A DNA stretch of 64,000 bases from Bacteroidaceae bacterium (GTDB lineage Bacteria > Bacteroidota > Bacteroidia > Bacteroidales > Bacteroidaceae): positions 1-64,000 of the forward strand of contig JAEEGS010000048.1 of the NCBI GenBank assembly GCA_016280445.1, in the 5' to 3' direction. The notes under the pieces are model-generated. The model was not told the origin of the DNA, searched no databases, and saw only the letters and a program-made list of their open reading frames with translations. Position 1 is the first letter of the stretch; each line of letters starts with the position of its first letter. The position numbers were made by a program, and so were the translations under genes. Below are positions 44,709 through 54,459 of this stretch, one piece after another.

Positions 44709-47258
44709 TTACTTCACAAACACCTTTTTGCCCTCGCGGATGTATATGCCACGGGTGGGGTGTGCCACTTGCTGACCATTGAGGTTAAACCACTTACCCG
44801 TCGGTTTGCCATCGGCTGGCGTTGCCGTAATGCCCGTGGCGGTGAAGGAGATGGGCAAGAAGTCGTCCGTCATTTCAGGCTGTGCATATACGCCGAAGGG
44901 AGCAAGGCTACTGGTTTGAGTCAACCGTTGCAGTCCCCACAGACCTTCACTCTGGGCCAGCACGTAGTCGCCAGCATTCAGCGAAGTTTGGGCATAAGTT
45001 CCACGCAACAGGTCAGTCAACGGACTGGCAGCCCACGACACGTCGCCAGAACCGACGAACGTAAAGGTGCCTTCGCCCTGAACCAGCACCGGCTGATGAG
45101 CCTGAATAGTTTCCGCTGATTCAGCCTCCAGATTGGCATTCAACGTATAAGCGGTGACACCCTCCGGAACAGCGGCATCAAATGGCAGCATCAGCAGACG
45201 CATGCCATTCAACGTGAAGGTGGCACTGGCCGATTCGGCCGTGAAGGCTGTAGCAGGACGGAAGTCACCACCCTCTTCGCTCAACTGCAAGGTCTGACAT
45301 GTAGAACCTGTCACGACGTTGGCGCCTGCAAGTGTGGTGCCATCGGCAACATAGACAACTTTGTTGGTACCCTCCAGCCAAGGGAACGTCTCAGGCAAGT
45401 TGGTGACACCCTTGAAGTCGAGACTGGTGCAGGTTGGATCGGTGGTATAGTCAAGCACATAACTGTCGTCGGCCACGTATGCTCCTGTGAGCGTGGCGGA
45501 ATAGTTCGTGCCAAGATACACATTGCCAAACGTGATGCTCAATGTGGAACTCCAGTTATTGTTGGTCAGCGAAATCAGTCCGATGCAGCCGTCTGTCAGC
45601 GTGGCTGGCGAGAGGTCGAGAACCAACGAGAAGTTCTCACGGCGATTGAGGTCAAGTTCGCCATAATCATGCGTGGACACCTTCCCATTCTTATTCACAT
45701 AGGTCAGCGTCGTCAAGGCACTGGTGTAGTTGAGAGTGGAAGACACTTTCTTCACCTCCATCACCAACTGGTTGTAGCGGTCGCCAAGAGCGACATAGCC
45801 GTACGAGGCAGTGGTGCGGGATGAGATGAGCGGATTCGAATGGTCGAACGTCTTGGTCTTATTGCTGATTTTATAAGCTGTACCGAAGCCAGTCTTCGTC
45901 ACACTTTGGTCGTCCAAACGGTCGAAACGGGTAGAAGTTCCCTTCATGTCACTCTGCTGACGGTCTTTGCTGCGCACGAAAAGGACTGTATTCACACTCT
46001 GGGCCACGATTCTGACAACAGGACGGCAAACATCCTCGTCATATCTCAGCGTCGTATTGGTCAAGCTACTGGTTTTAGATGTCCTGCACATTTTTCCCCC
46101 CTTCGTGTAGAAAGGCAAGTCCATGGTCAAATCGACCGCCTCTGTACCCGTATTGGCCATCACAGCCACCACGGTGTCGCCTGTCTGGGAGAGATAAGCA
46201 GACCCTTCCAAGGAGCCTCCTGAGAACGTGGCATCAATGCGGGTCATGCCTGTCACGAAACGGGCAAAGTGAGCCATCACATATCCACGCTTCGTCACGA
46301 CACCAGAAGAGGTGCCATACTCCCCATCACCCAACGGACCGTAGAACCGCTTGCCTGCATAGTGAATCCAAGCATTGAAGTCGCCCACCATACAGGTGTT
46401 GATGGCACGGAAGAAGTTAAAGAAATCTGAAGAAAAGTTGAAGTTACGCTTGGTCGCCGCATTCTCATTCCAGTTAATCAGGTATTCAGTCATCCAGATC
46501 TCCTTCCCCTTCTTGGCCAAGTTTTTATAAGCAGACTGGATGCCACCGTACTGGTGTCCTCCGTAGATGTCAAAGCAGTTGATAACATCATCGGTATTGA
46601 GCGCATTGACATAGCCATCGCTAACGGCCAATGTCTCAGGAGCCATAATCTTGCAACTGATGGAACGACCATACAGTTTGACAAACTCTGCAATCTCACC
46701 TGCAGACCAGAGACATCCTGCATATTTGGCATTCCAGTCGGGTTCATTCTGGATAGAGATGGCATCGAGTTCCACCCCGTTCTGACGCAGATATTGTACA
46801 TAGTCCTCCAAATATTGTGCATAGTCAGGCCAATTCTCGCGCTTGAGGCTACCCTTGACGCCCGCACTGGTTTCTGCATCAATGCTGTTATTGGTTTTCC
46901 ACTCGGCAGGCTGTCCCCACGGAGAGGCGAAGACTATAAGCCCCATCTGCTTGGCTTTCTTGGCCGTCTCCAATGACTGATACCACGATGACCTTCCGAT
47001 AGGAATGTAGATACGCATAATGTTGCAACCCACGGTGCTCGACTTTCCCCACACCTTCTGGATGTCGGTCGTGGACATGTGGTTATACTGGAACTGAGGA
47101 GAGCAGACAAACGCTCCAAAGCCCGTGATGCGCTGATGGGTGACCCCTGCATCGAAACGGGCTGTAGCACTTTGCTGTGCTTCAGCCATCGAAGCCATTC
47201 CCACCATCAAAGCCAAAAATATCTTGCGAAGCATACCATTTCTTTTCATCTGATTCAT
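44709..47258 (-). CDS. Glycoside hydrolase family 30 endo-xylanase with sorting-like tail
   Basis: An 849-aa exported enzyme. Residues ~30-420 match GH30 subfamily 8 glucuronoxylanases: acid/base Glu in AISIQNEPDW (~172) and nucleophile Glu in WMTEYLINW (~258), followed by the side beta domain. Such enzymes cut xylan next to glucuronic acid branches. Residues ~430-580 are a sandwich of CBM type, ~620-800 hold the LRLLMLPFDAAVPEGVTAYTL-like domain shared with the 704-aa protein, and the end is GKWFNLNGQQVAHPTRGIYI plus a basic stretch. The start could also be Met 9 (MLRKIFLALMVG). It is 22 bp after the CE1 gene. Confidence 0.88.
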   Translation of the reverse strand: MNQMKRNGMLRKIFLALMVGMASMAEAQQSATARFDAGVTHQRITGFGAFVCSPQFQYNHMSTTDIQKVWGKSSTVGCNIMRIYIPIGRSSWYQSLETAKKAKQMGLIVFASPWGQPAEWKTNNSIDAETSAGVKGSLKRENWPDYAQYLEDYVQYLRQNGVELDAISIQNEPDWNAKYAGCLWSAGEIAEFVKLYGRSISCKIMAPETLAVSDGYVNALNTDDVINCFDIYGGHQYGGIQSAYKNLAKKGKEIWMTEYLINWNENAATKRNFNFSSDFFNFFRAINTCMVGDFNAWIHYAGKRFYGPLGDGEYGTSSGVVTKRGYVMAHFARFVTGMTRIDATFSGGSLEGSAYLSQTGDTVVAVMANTGTEAVDLTMDLPFYTKGGKMCRTSKTSSLTNTTLRYDEDVCRPVVRIVAQSVNTVLFVRSKDRQQSDMKGTSTRFDRLDDQSVTKTGFGTAYKISNKTKTFDHSNPLISSRTTASYGYVALGDRYNQLVMEVKKVSSTLNYTSALTTLTYVNKNGKVSTHDYGELDLNRRENFSLVLDLSPATLTDGCIGLISLTNNNWSSTLSITFGNVYLGTNYSATLTGAYVADDSYVLDYTTDPTCTSLDFKGVTNLPETFPWLEGTNKVVYVADGTTLAGANVVTGSTCQTLQLSEEGGDFRPATAFTAESASATFTLNGMRLLMLPFDAAVPEGVTAYTLNANLEAESAETIQAHQPVLVQGEGTFTFVGSGDVSWAASPLTDLLRGTYAQTSLNAGDYVLAQSEGLWGLQRLTQTSSLAPFGVYAQPEMTDDFLPISFTATGITATPADGKPTGKWFNLNGQQVAHPTRGIYIREGKKVFVK

Positions 47259-47280
47259 GTTATTTCTCTATGATACAAAT

Positions 47281-49071
47281 TTACTTGACAAACACTTTCT
47301 TACCATCATGGATATAAAAACCATGAGTGGGGTGTTCCACCTGTTGACCATTGAGGTTGAACCACTTACCTTTCCGCTTCTCATCGACTGCCACCGTTGT
47401 GACACCCGTGGCGGTATACCCTTTTTGGTAGAGAGACAAGTAACCTATCACGGCATCACTCCACGCAGAATCAGCAGAATAGATGGCAATCACGTATTCG
47501 TCCTCCTCTTCAATCTCAAAGTCGAAGTTCTTCTGTACCACCGTACTAAAATCGTTGGCCGCATTATTACCAATGTTGACGCTGGGTTTGTAGGTCTGCG
47601 AAGCCACCTCCTGACCGTTTTTCTTCTCTATGCAGATGGTGACAGGAGTAAACCCGGGCTGGTTCCAATTGCAAATCTTATACTTCAACTGATAATTACC
47701 AGGAGCCAGTTTCAACGTGGCGTTCGTTGCGTTCAAGCCATATTTGGCATAGCCAGAACGCGTTCCACCGTCCTTGTTGCGGAAGTAAAGTCCGTAGTTG
47801 AACGCATGCTTCGAACCCGTGAACTGCAAAATACGGCAGCCCATGGAATAGCCATTACTATATCCTGTGCGCTTTTCATCGCCATCATAAGTTGTCCATC
47901 CTGCAGGAATGCTCGCATTTTCCGTGAAGAAAGTCGAAAAAGTATAATTGGATACCGGTGCACCAAAAGTCACCTCCACCGTGGCCGTTGATGTCTCGCC
48001 ATCATTGTCGGTGGCCACCGCCTGCAACTTGTGCTTACCAGCCGGTGCATCCACCAACGTGGCGGTGTAAGGCTGTCCTGTACACGTGGCTATCAACGTG
48101 CTGCCATCGTAGAACTCCACCTTCTCAATGGTGCCGTTCGGGTCGGAAGCCGTAGCGGTGATGGTCACAGATGGGAAGGTGGCCTCGCCTGTTGGGGCAA
48201 AACATGTGTAAACAAGCCCTGCCTTCGGAGCGGTGATAGATACATTCGGAGCGGTCTTGTTGAGAGAGTAATTCTTGCAGAAGTTCCACATCTCCTTACC
48301 CGTGTACACAGCAGGTTCCTTGCACACCCAGTGGCCTTTGTCTGCCAACTCCAACAACTTGACTTCGACGCCGTCGTTGCCTGGTGCCCAAGTATACATC
48401 TTGGCATTGAACCCGTTGTAATTATTCACCACCTTGGCTGTTGTAGGACAGCCGTTGTGGTTAATCCATACGTTCAATGCAGGCTGCGCACCACTGTACC
48501 CACACACATCGTCACCTGTACCATGGATATGCAGGATAGGTAGCGGACGCACATTAGCATTGGCCGTTGCGCCGCCCATCGGATAACCGCTGACAGGAAC
48601 GAAAGCGGCAATGAGGTCGGGAATCTTGTTCATGGCATGGTAGGTAAACATACCACCCATGGAGAAGCCACCGAGATAGACGCGGTTGGTGTCAATCTTG
48701 TATTTCTTCACCATCTCGTCAATCAGCGCCTTCACAAAGTTGATGTCGCGGTCGCCAGAAATATCCCACTGATTGCTAATGCCGTTTGGGAAAACAATGA
48801 CGAACTTGGCGGTGTCGCAAACGTTTTCTATGCTAATCTTCCTTTCAGGATTTTGAGTATCCCTGAACTGCGTGTTCAACATGTAGTTGGCATCCTGACC
48901 CGAACCATGACAGAAGATGAACAGCGGGCGGTTCTCTCCCAGATTCTGTGGAGCATACGAGATGTAAGTACGGTTCGTGCCACCGACATTCAACGTGCTG
49001 GTCTGTGCCACAACGGGCAACGAAGCAAGGCTCAACAGGGCCACAATGGCCATTACGATAAACTTTTTCAT
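47281..49071 (-). CDS. CE1-type esterase with Ig-like and CBM-like modules
   Basis: A 596-aa exported esterase of the CE1/PHB-depolymerase-like group. The alpha/beta hydrolase (residues ~25-280) has PLFIFCHGSGQDANYM for the oxyanion hole, the catalytic serine in GGFSMGGMFTYH and the LHIHGTGDD block with the acidic residue. It probably removes acetyl or feruloyl groups from xylan. An Ig-like domain (VTITATASDPNGTIEKVEFY) spans ~295-370 and a further sandwich ~375-555. The tail WFNLNGQQVEHPTHGFYI is nearly the same as in the GH30 neighbour. It starts 9 bp after the CotH gene ends and is clearly cotranscribed. Confidence 0.9.
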   Translation of the reverse strand: MKKFIVMAIVALLSLASLPVVAQTSTLNVGGTNRTYISYAPQNLGENRPLFIFCHGSGQDANYMLNTQFRDTQNPERKISIENVCDTAKFVIVFPNGISNQWDISGDRDINFVKALIDEMVKKYKIDTNRVYLGGFSMGGMFTYHAMNKIPDLIAAFVPVSGYPMGGATANANVRPLPILHIHGTGDDVCGYSGAQPALNVWINHNGCPTTAKVVNNYNGFNAKMYTWAPGNDGVEVKLLELADKGHWVCKEPAVYTGKEMWNFCKNYSLNKTAPNVSITAPKAGLVYTCFAPTGEATFPSVTITATASDPNGTIEKVEFYDGSTLIATCTGQPYTATLVDAPAGKHKLQAVATDNDGETSTATVEVTFGAPVSNYTFSTFFTENASIPAGWTTYDGDEKRTGYSNGYSMGCRILQFTGSKHAFNYGLYFRNKDGGTRSGYAKYGLNATNATLKLAPGNYQLKYKICNWNQPGFTPVTICIEKKNGQEVASQTYKPSVNIGNNAANDFSTVVQKNFDFEIEEEDEYVIAIYSADSAWSDAVIGYLSLYQKGYTATGVTTVAVDEKRKGKWFNLNGQQVEHPTHGFYIHDGKKVFVK

Positions 49072-49080
49072 ATAGAAATC

Positions 49081-51486
49081 TTATTTGACATATAGTTTCT
49101 TACCATTATAAATATAAATGCCACGTGTGGGGTGTGCCACAGCCTGACCATTCAAGTTGTAGTAGGTTCCCTTGGCTGGCAGGTGTTGAATCGTGGCAAT
49201 CTCGGTCGTTTCCTCCGATGGAATGAGATAAGCTCCCTGCAAATTAATGGAATTGTTCCAGTCCACTTTCAGGGCATTCAGATGCACAAACTCATCTATA
49301 CGGTTCTTTCCATCGTTGGTGGTCGGGATGGTCTTCAGGTCTTCCAACGGAACGACAATGGCCTGATAGTCAGCATCCCAGTATGGGTCGTTCTCGTTGA
49401 AGGAGACCACAATCTGCTTCCACGGGCCATGTGCCACCAAGCGATTGGCAAGGATTCGGAGTCCACTGCCCGTGCCCCTCAGTACGAGATGCGTATAAGG
49501 AGTGAGGTCAGCATAATGGTTTTCTTCCACACCCACAAATCCTGCCACAGCAGTTCCACCTCCCGCATTTTGGCGCATGTGCCAATCCACTTCCACAGCC
49601 TTGTCCAAAGGCTCAGCATCAGCACCCGTGCCATCCCACTCGTGGAACATGGAAGCGGTCATGCGTTCCCATCCTTCGGGCAGTTCGAAATCATCCACAT
49701 TAACATAGCCCATGATGTTGTTCAGCACCAAAGAAGAACGTACGGGGAAATATTGGTTGAGCAGGCGGTTCCGTTCCTTCATGTAGGTGCCATCGACCGT
49801 GTAGAGATTCATGGTCGAACAATCCACATCGCGACGGTAGTCGCCCCATCTTGCCGACTCGGCGTAGAGGGCTGTGGCAATAACGTTGTAGAGGCTGTCC
49901 CACACCTCCACAGCACTCTCAGGACCTAAGAATCCGTCGTCAGCCAACACTTCCTTGGCACGGCGCAGATAACGTCGCGAGAAGTCTTCGTTTTGCAACA
50001 AGTTATGGAAAATGCCCGTCGGGTAACTCTGACCATTGTTCTTGCTCAACACGTTCTCGTTGAGGTTGACCATAATTAATTCAGAATCCCAGCAAAGGAA
50101 GCGGAAACCCTGGCTACCTTCTCCACGACGACGAATGGCATACCAGTTGTGGTGGTCCCAGTCGGTGTTACCACCATACTGGTTGATGAGCATGTAGTCG
50201 ATGAAGGCGTCAATATCCAACAGCGGTTCCAGTTCCGGGTCGAGATGACCTTTGGCATCCTTACCCTGCAACAGATTGTAATACGTATCGTCACCTGCCT
50301 GAGCGGCCACCTGCACCATCTGATTGTAGGCATCCATGTCACCCTCTGCAGCCTCCAGATGGTTGCCGCCAGCCTCTTCCACCTTGATGACATCGATATC
50401 CGTTTTCGCGCCACCCAGATGGTCTTTGCCAAACTGTTCGTCCACACGCTCTGCCAGATTGTAGAGTCCCCAATACATGCCGTTCAGGAACAGATGCACA
50501 TAGAGTGCATTCACACTCGTCCGACCCATCTTCCGTTGTATGCGTCGTGCCCACACGTCGCGAGTGTACTGTGCCTTCTCACGGTTCGATTCCATCCAAT
50601 GCTGCCACGCGTTGCCGAAATGGCAACGCAACACAAGTTGGTCAAATTTCGCTGGTTCGTTCTCTCCAAAGAGCGGATACTTCAAAGATTTCTCCCCATA
50701 CTCCTTCTTGAAGACCAAACGGAACGAGTGCTTGGGGTTCTTCTCTGCCAAACGGCCATGACCACCATGCAGACGAAGTCCACACGTGACCGAGAATCCC
50801 TCTCCCGGCTCCTCATCCGTCGGAGCGTTCCAGAATTCCACGTTCGCAAAGCGAGTCCATCCATGTCCTGTGGCATCTCCCACTGGAGGTCCTGTAAAAA
50901 TGTAGATACCACCACGGTCAGGGTCATTCTCATGGCTAAACAGATTATCTTTGTCCGTCACAATGCTCACCACTGGCAGGCTTTTCAAGCCCTCCACCAT
51001 CCGTGCCCGCAACACTGGGTCAGCCACCATCTCCTCGTCCATGGCATAGTCAGCGATGGCCGTACCAACCGACTGGGTGAAGGCACCCCATTCCGATGGA
51101 TAACCTTCTGGGTCAGCAGGTTGTGCCAGCACATCATCGATGAACAAATAAGTGGCGGTACAGATCTCCGACACACGCTCCTCATCTCGAAAAGCCGCCG
51201 CACGCACCACCGTATTGCCTTTCACCTCAATCGCATCACCATACACAGCGCTGCTGGCGACAGGCTCACTACAGTCAAGCGTGTAGCGGATAACGGTTCC
51301 TTCCGTCATCACATCGTCTGGAGCCGTCACTTCCAGCGAGAAAGGTGCATCGCAAAATCCATGCGGATGGCTGAACGAGAGTTTCTGGGCAACCATCGGC
51401 ATCGAACAAGCCAACAAGGCCACGACCATCAGCAGCCGAACACTTTTCCCAAACGTCAGTTGAACAATATCATTTCTTTGTAGCAT
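49081..51486 (-). CDS. Secreted CotH-type kinase family protein
   Basis: An 801-aa exported protein. After the signal peptide, residues ~35-110 are a chitobiase/Fn3-like sandwich. Residues ~160-480 are a CotH domain (KNPKHSFRLVFKKEYG; FLNGMYWGLYNLAERVDEQF) with the catalytic and metal-binding stretch TDWDHHNWYAIRRR and FLCWDSELIM. CotH proteins are atypical protein kinases known from spore coats; in Bacteroidetes they are secreted and their targets are unknown. The C-terminal ~200 residues are a sandwich plus the shared tail (YYNLNGQAVAHPTRGIYI). I start at the Met at 51486; the longer form has 13 more residues. It heads the CotH-CE1-GH30 unit. Confidence 0.85.
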   Translation of the reverse strand: MLQRNDIVQLTFGKSVRLLMVVALLACSMPMVAQKLSFSHPHGFCDAPFSLEVTAPDDVMTEGTVIRYTLDCSEPVASSAVYGDAIEVKGNTVVRAAAFRDEERVSEICTATYLFIDDVLAQPADPEGYPSEWGAFTQSVGTAIADYAMDEEMVADPVLRARMVEGLKSLPVVSIVTDKDNLFSHENDPDRGGIYIFTGPPVGDATGHGWTRFANVEFWNAPTDEEPGEGFSVTCGLRLHGGHGRLAEKNPKHSFRLVFKKEYGEKSLKYPLFGENEPAKFDQLVLRCHFGNAWQHWMESNREKAQYTRDVWARRIQRKMGRTSVNALYVHLFLNGMYWGLYNLAERVDEQFGKDHLGGAKTDIDVIKVEEAGGNHLEAAEGDMDAYNQMVQVAAQAGDDTYYNLLQGKDAKGHLDPELEPLLDIDAFIDYMLINQYGGNTDWDHHNWYAIRRRGEGSQGFRFLCWDSELIMVNLNENVLSKNNGQSYPTGIFHNLLQNEDFSRRYLRRAKEVLADDGFLGPESAVEVWDSLYNVIATALYAESARWGDYRRDVDCSTMNLYTVDGTYMKERNRLLNQYFPVRSSLVLNNIMGYVNVDDFELPEGWERMTASMFHEWDGTGADAEPLDKAVEVDWHMRQNAGGGTAVAGFVGVEENHYADLTPYTHLVLRGTGSGLRILANRLVAHGPWKQIVVSFNENDPYWDADYQAIVVPLEDLKTIPTTNDGKNRIDEFVHLNALKVDWNNSINLQGAYLIPSEETTEIATIQHLPAKGTYYNLNGQAVAHPTRGIYIYNGKKLYVK

Positions 51487-51555
51487 AGTCGTAAAAGTAA
51501 ATATCTTTAGGTATTTGTGTATCAATTCAAAACATCTTGTTTCATATTAACAAAA

Positions 51556-51602
51556 CGTGCTGCAAAGTTATCCTTTTCGACAAGGAATCACTTTACAGCA
51601 CG
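51556..51602. repeat. Imperfect inverted repeat overlapping a promoter
   Basis: cgtgctgcaaagttatcctt is mirrored with few mismatches by aaggaatcactttacagcac. On the minus strand the 3' arm contains TAACTTTGC (51562-51570), a full -7 match in front of the CotH gene. The stem lies just after the GH43-CE1 stop codon. Confidence 0.75.
51562..51570 (-). promoter_or_regulatory. Promoter of the CotH-CE1-GH30 unit
   Basis: TAACTTTGC on the minus strand, 75 bp before the CotH start and inside an inverted repeat. Confidence 0.65.
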
Positions 51603-51638
51603 TATCTTTTTCTTTGCATTTTGTTTCGGCAAAGACGC

Positions 51639-54341
51639 TCACCTCTTCTTTCTCACCTTCTTCACGGCTCCCTGCTCGTCTCTGACAATATTGATGCCCT
51701 GCTGCGGAGTGGGCAACTGAACACCCGAAAGCGAATAGACAGCAGCCGGTGCACTACCGTTTGCCGAAGGTTGCTCAATGGCCGTGGCCTCCTCATCAGA
51801 AACAGCATAAAGAGCCAGTTGAGAGATGTTGATGACATCTGAGGTTGACGTTCGGGTGAGCGTGAGTTTACATTCGCCCCAATCTTCGTTCATATGGAAG
51901 AGGAACGACGCATCTCCTCCTACTGGAACTGATTTGTTCAGCAAGAAAGTCTTCTTGCCCGTCACCAGTTGCAGTTTCAGCATCATGAGCTTTCCTGCTT
52001 CACCTTCAGAATGGAAGCACAGCCGATAATAGCCCTTGGTCAACTGCAAGGAGTGATAGACGTTTTGATTACTACTTGTGTTTTGGTCACCTCCAAACCT
52101 CAGGAGTGTTGTGCTTGAGTTCACCGTCCAGCCATGCTTCTTCGGTTCATAGCCATCTGTCTCGATACGAGGCATCCATCGGAAAGTTTCGTCGCGTGGA
52201 GCATCGAACGTGTATTGGTTGAAGAAGTTCCACATGGTCTGCGAAGAGTTGCCCTCTGGCGTATTTGCGCTGAAAGCAAGATGTCCCATGCCATCCATCT
52301 CATAGTAAATGTATGGAAAACTGCCCTCCCCCGCTTCATACACGCTCTTGTCATATTTACCAGCCACCGAGGTCTTCTCAGGCACAGGATTCGCACCCAG
52401 ACGTGCCACCATCTCATCAACAATCGTTGGCATGAGTGAATACTTCACAAAATCATCGCTCTTACCATGAATGTGGAGGAATGGAACGGGTCGCACACCT
52501 GTGTGATGCAGGTGGAACTCGTTCAACGGGAAACCGCTAATGGAGGCATAGGAGGCAAACAAGTTGTTGCACGTATTGGTCAAAGCATAGGTCATCATGC
52601 CACCATTGGAGAAGCCGCAACAATAGATGCGGTTGCGGTCAATAGGATAGTTTGTTGCCACGTCCTCTACTATAGCGCGAATGAAGTCAACATCTGCATT
52701 TTCTTCGCCCGAGGCATCCCAACCTGTCACAGTTCCGCCAAACACAGGGAAGAAGATTTCCTTGCCTTGGGGATAGACCACGATGAAACCCTCCTTGTCA
52801 GCAATGTCTGTACCCATCGGAGACTTGTCCGTCATGTGGCCACTTGCACCATGCAAGGACACCACCAGAGGAACGGATGACTTGCACGATTGGGGCACAT
52901 AGAGCCAGTAGGAACGCTCCTCGCCATTCACATTGATAGAAACCGACTTGTCGGCAGGTTCCACCTTCTCCGCAAACTGCCAGCTGTCGAAGTCGAACAA
53001 CGATTGGCCCGTACCAGAGAACGTGAAGAAAATGTCACAAACACCCTTAATGGTAGGAGCCAAGGCACATTCCACGTCCACCCATTCGCCGTCAGTTGCC
53101 ACTATTGGCACCCTGGCCCTGGCGGCGCTTGACTTACTGCCGACACGCACCAGAAGTGTGCCCTTACCCGCAGAGCGAACCCTCACCTTGATGGAAGCAG
53201 CTCCTTTCGAGCCAAAGTCCACGTTGCGCACCTTCACATAGTCGCCCGAACTAATATTGGTCACATAGCACCCGTTGTAATCACCCTCACACTTCACACC
53301 AGAGCATTGGTTGATGGTCTCAGCCTCTTGGCGCTCATAGGGGTTCAGCGTCTGCAAAGGCGCCACGCCCTCGCTCGTAAACGAGATAAAGGGGATGGAG
53401 CCATCTTCATTCGGCGTAAACTCTTCCACACAAGTGGAACGCTTGTAACCGCCACCGCCTGGCAGTTTGCCATTGTGATAGAACATATAATGATGTCCCT
53501 TGTACTCTACGCTACCGCCATGAATGGTGAAACTTCCATCAGCCTCTCCCATCACTTTGCCTTGATACGTCCAAGGACCTTTAATATTGTCGGCTGTAGA
53601 ATAAGCCCAATGCTCAGGCACACCACCAGCGGCATACTCCAAATAGTATTTGCCATTCTTCTTGTAAATCCACGATGCCTCCTCAAAGTTCGTCTTCGGA
53701 TTATTATTATCATCATAGCCTTTGTAGGGTCCGAAAGCGGACTCGCTCTTCGTCGTCACCTCCTTCTCGCCACCCGTGATGGCCGTCATCGTTTTGGTCA
53801 GTTTGGTATACCACAGCATGTTGTTGCCGTAGAACAGGTAGGCCTGTCCATCGTCGTCAATCATCACCGTCGGGTCAATCTTGAACCATCCTTTCACCAG
53901 CGGTTTCCTGATGGGGTCCTTATAAGGTCCTGCGGGCGAGTTGGCCACAGCCACACCAATACCCGGGTAGGCCTCTCCCTTGATGGTGGCTGTCACATAC
54001 CAATACCACTTGCCGTTGCGTTCAATGCACTGGCTGGCCCAGCAGTCATTGTCCTGCTTAGCCCACGATGAGAACGTGGCTGAAGTCAACGGGGTGCCAC
54101 GATACGTCCAGTTCACCATGTCCACCGTGCTGTAGAGCAGCCAGTCCTTCATGGTGAAATAACCATTTTCCGTCACGTCTTCGTCGTGGTCAACGAAGAG
54201 ATAGAGCGTGTCACCATGCACATAAGGTGCCGGGTCGGCCGTATAACGGTCACAGATAATCGGGTTTTGAGCCCACATGACCACGACCGTCATCCATGCC
54301 GCGCCGCATGACATCACATGCTTCCATACATTTTTCAACAT
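51639..54341 (-). CDS. Fusion enzyme GH43-CBM6-CE1
   Basis: A 900-aa exported protein with two activities. Residues ~25-330 are a GH43 propeller (ICDRYTADPAPYVHGDTLYLFVDHD; KIDPTVMIDDDGQAYLFYGN; EEASWIYKKNGKYYL). Residues ~340-460 are a CBM6 xylan-binding module, and ~470-760 a CE1-type esterase with VVSLHGASGHMTD, the serine in CGFSNGGMMTYA and the histidine in DGMGHLAFSA. A ~130-residue sandwich and a degenerate form of the shared tail (AAVYSLSGVQLPTPQQGINI, then KKVRKKR) end the protein. It probably removes arabinose together with its ester. I start at MLKNVWKHVMSCG. Promoter at 54398-54406. Confidence 0.9.
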   Translation of the reverse strand: MLKNVWKHVMSCGAAWMTVVVMWAQNPIICDRYTADPAPYVHGDTLYLFVDHDEDVTENGYFTMKDWLLYSTVDMVNWTYRGTPLTSATFSSWAKQDNDCWASQCIERNGKWYWYVTATIKGEAYPGIGVAVANSPAGPYKDPIRKPLVKGWFKIDPTVMIDDDGQAYLFYGNNMLWYTKLTKTMTAITGGEKEVTTKSESAFGPYKGYDDNNNPKTNFEEASWIYKKNGKYYLEYAAGGVPEHWAYSTADNIKGPWTYQGKVMGEADGSFTIHGGSVEYKGHHYMFYHNGKLPGGGGYKRSTCVEEFTPNEDGSIPFISFTSEGVAPLQTLNPYERQEAETINQCSGVKCEGDYNGCYVTNISSGDYVKVRNVDFGSKGAASIKVRVRSAGKGTLLVRVGSKSSAARARVPIVATDGEWVDVECALAPTIKGVCDIFFTFSGTGQSLFDFDSWQFAEKVEPADKSVSINVNGEERSYWLYVPQSCKSSVPLVVSLHGASGHMTDKSPMGTDIADKEGFIVVYPQGKEIFFPVFGGTVTGWDASGEENADVDFIRAIVEDVATNYPIDRNRIYCCGFSNGGMMTYALTNTCNNLFASYASISGFPLNEFHLHHTGVRPVPFLHIHGKSDDFVKYSLMPTIVDEMVARLGANPVPEKTSVAGKYDKSVYEAGEGSFPYIYYEMDGMGHLAFSANTPEGNSSQTMWNFFNQYTFDAPRDETFRWMPRIETDGYEPKKHGWTVNSSTTLLRFGGDQNTSSNQNVYHSLQLTKGYYRLCFHSEGEAGKLMMLKLQLVTGKKTFLLNKSVPVGGDASFLFHMNEDWGECKLTLTRTSTSDVINISQLALYAVSDEEATAIEQPSANGSAPAAVYSLSGVQLPTPQQGINIVRDEQGAVKKVRKKR

Positions 54342-54362
54342 ATATCGTTCGTTTTGATTAAA

Positions 54363-54405
54363 AACTTTGCAAGGCAGAAGCCTTCGACTTCTGCCTTGCA
54401 AAGTT
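54363..54405. repeat. Perfect 18-bp inverted repeat at a promoter
   Basis: aactttgcaaggcagaag (54363-54380) and cttctgccttgcaaagtt (54388-54405) are exact reverse complements around ccttcga. On the minus strand the 5' arm begins with the TAACTTTGC promoter, so the message would start with a hairpin at or near its 5' end. Confidence 0.9.
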
Positions 54406-54406
54406 A
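54398..54406 (-). promoter_or_regulatory. Promoter of the GH43-CBM6-CE1 gene
   Basis: The minus strand reads TAACTTTGC, about 57 bp before the ATG. Confidence 0.65.
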
Positions 54407-54459
54407 CACATTATATATAAATGCCATTTGCGGCCATGTTGCATAAATGGCCATTCATG

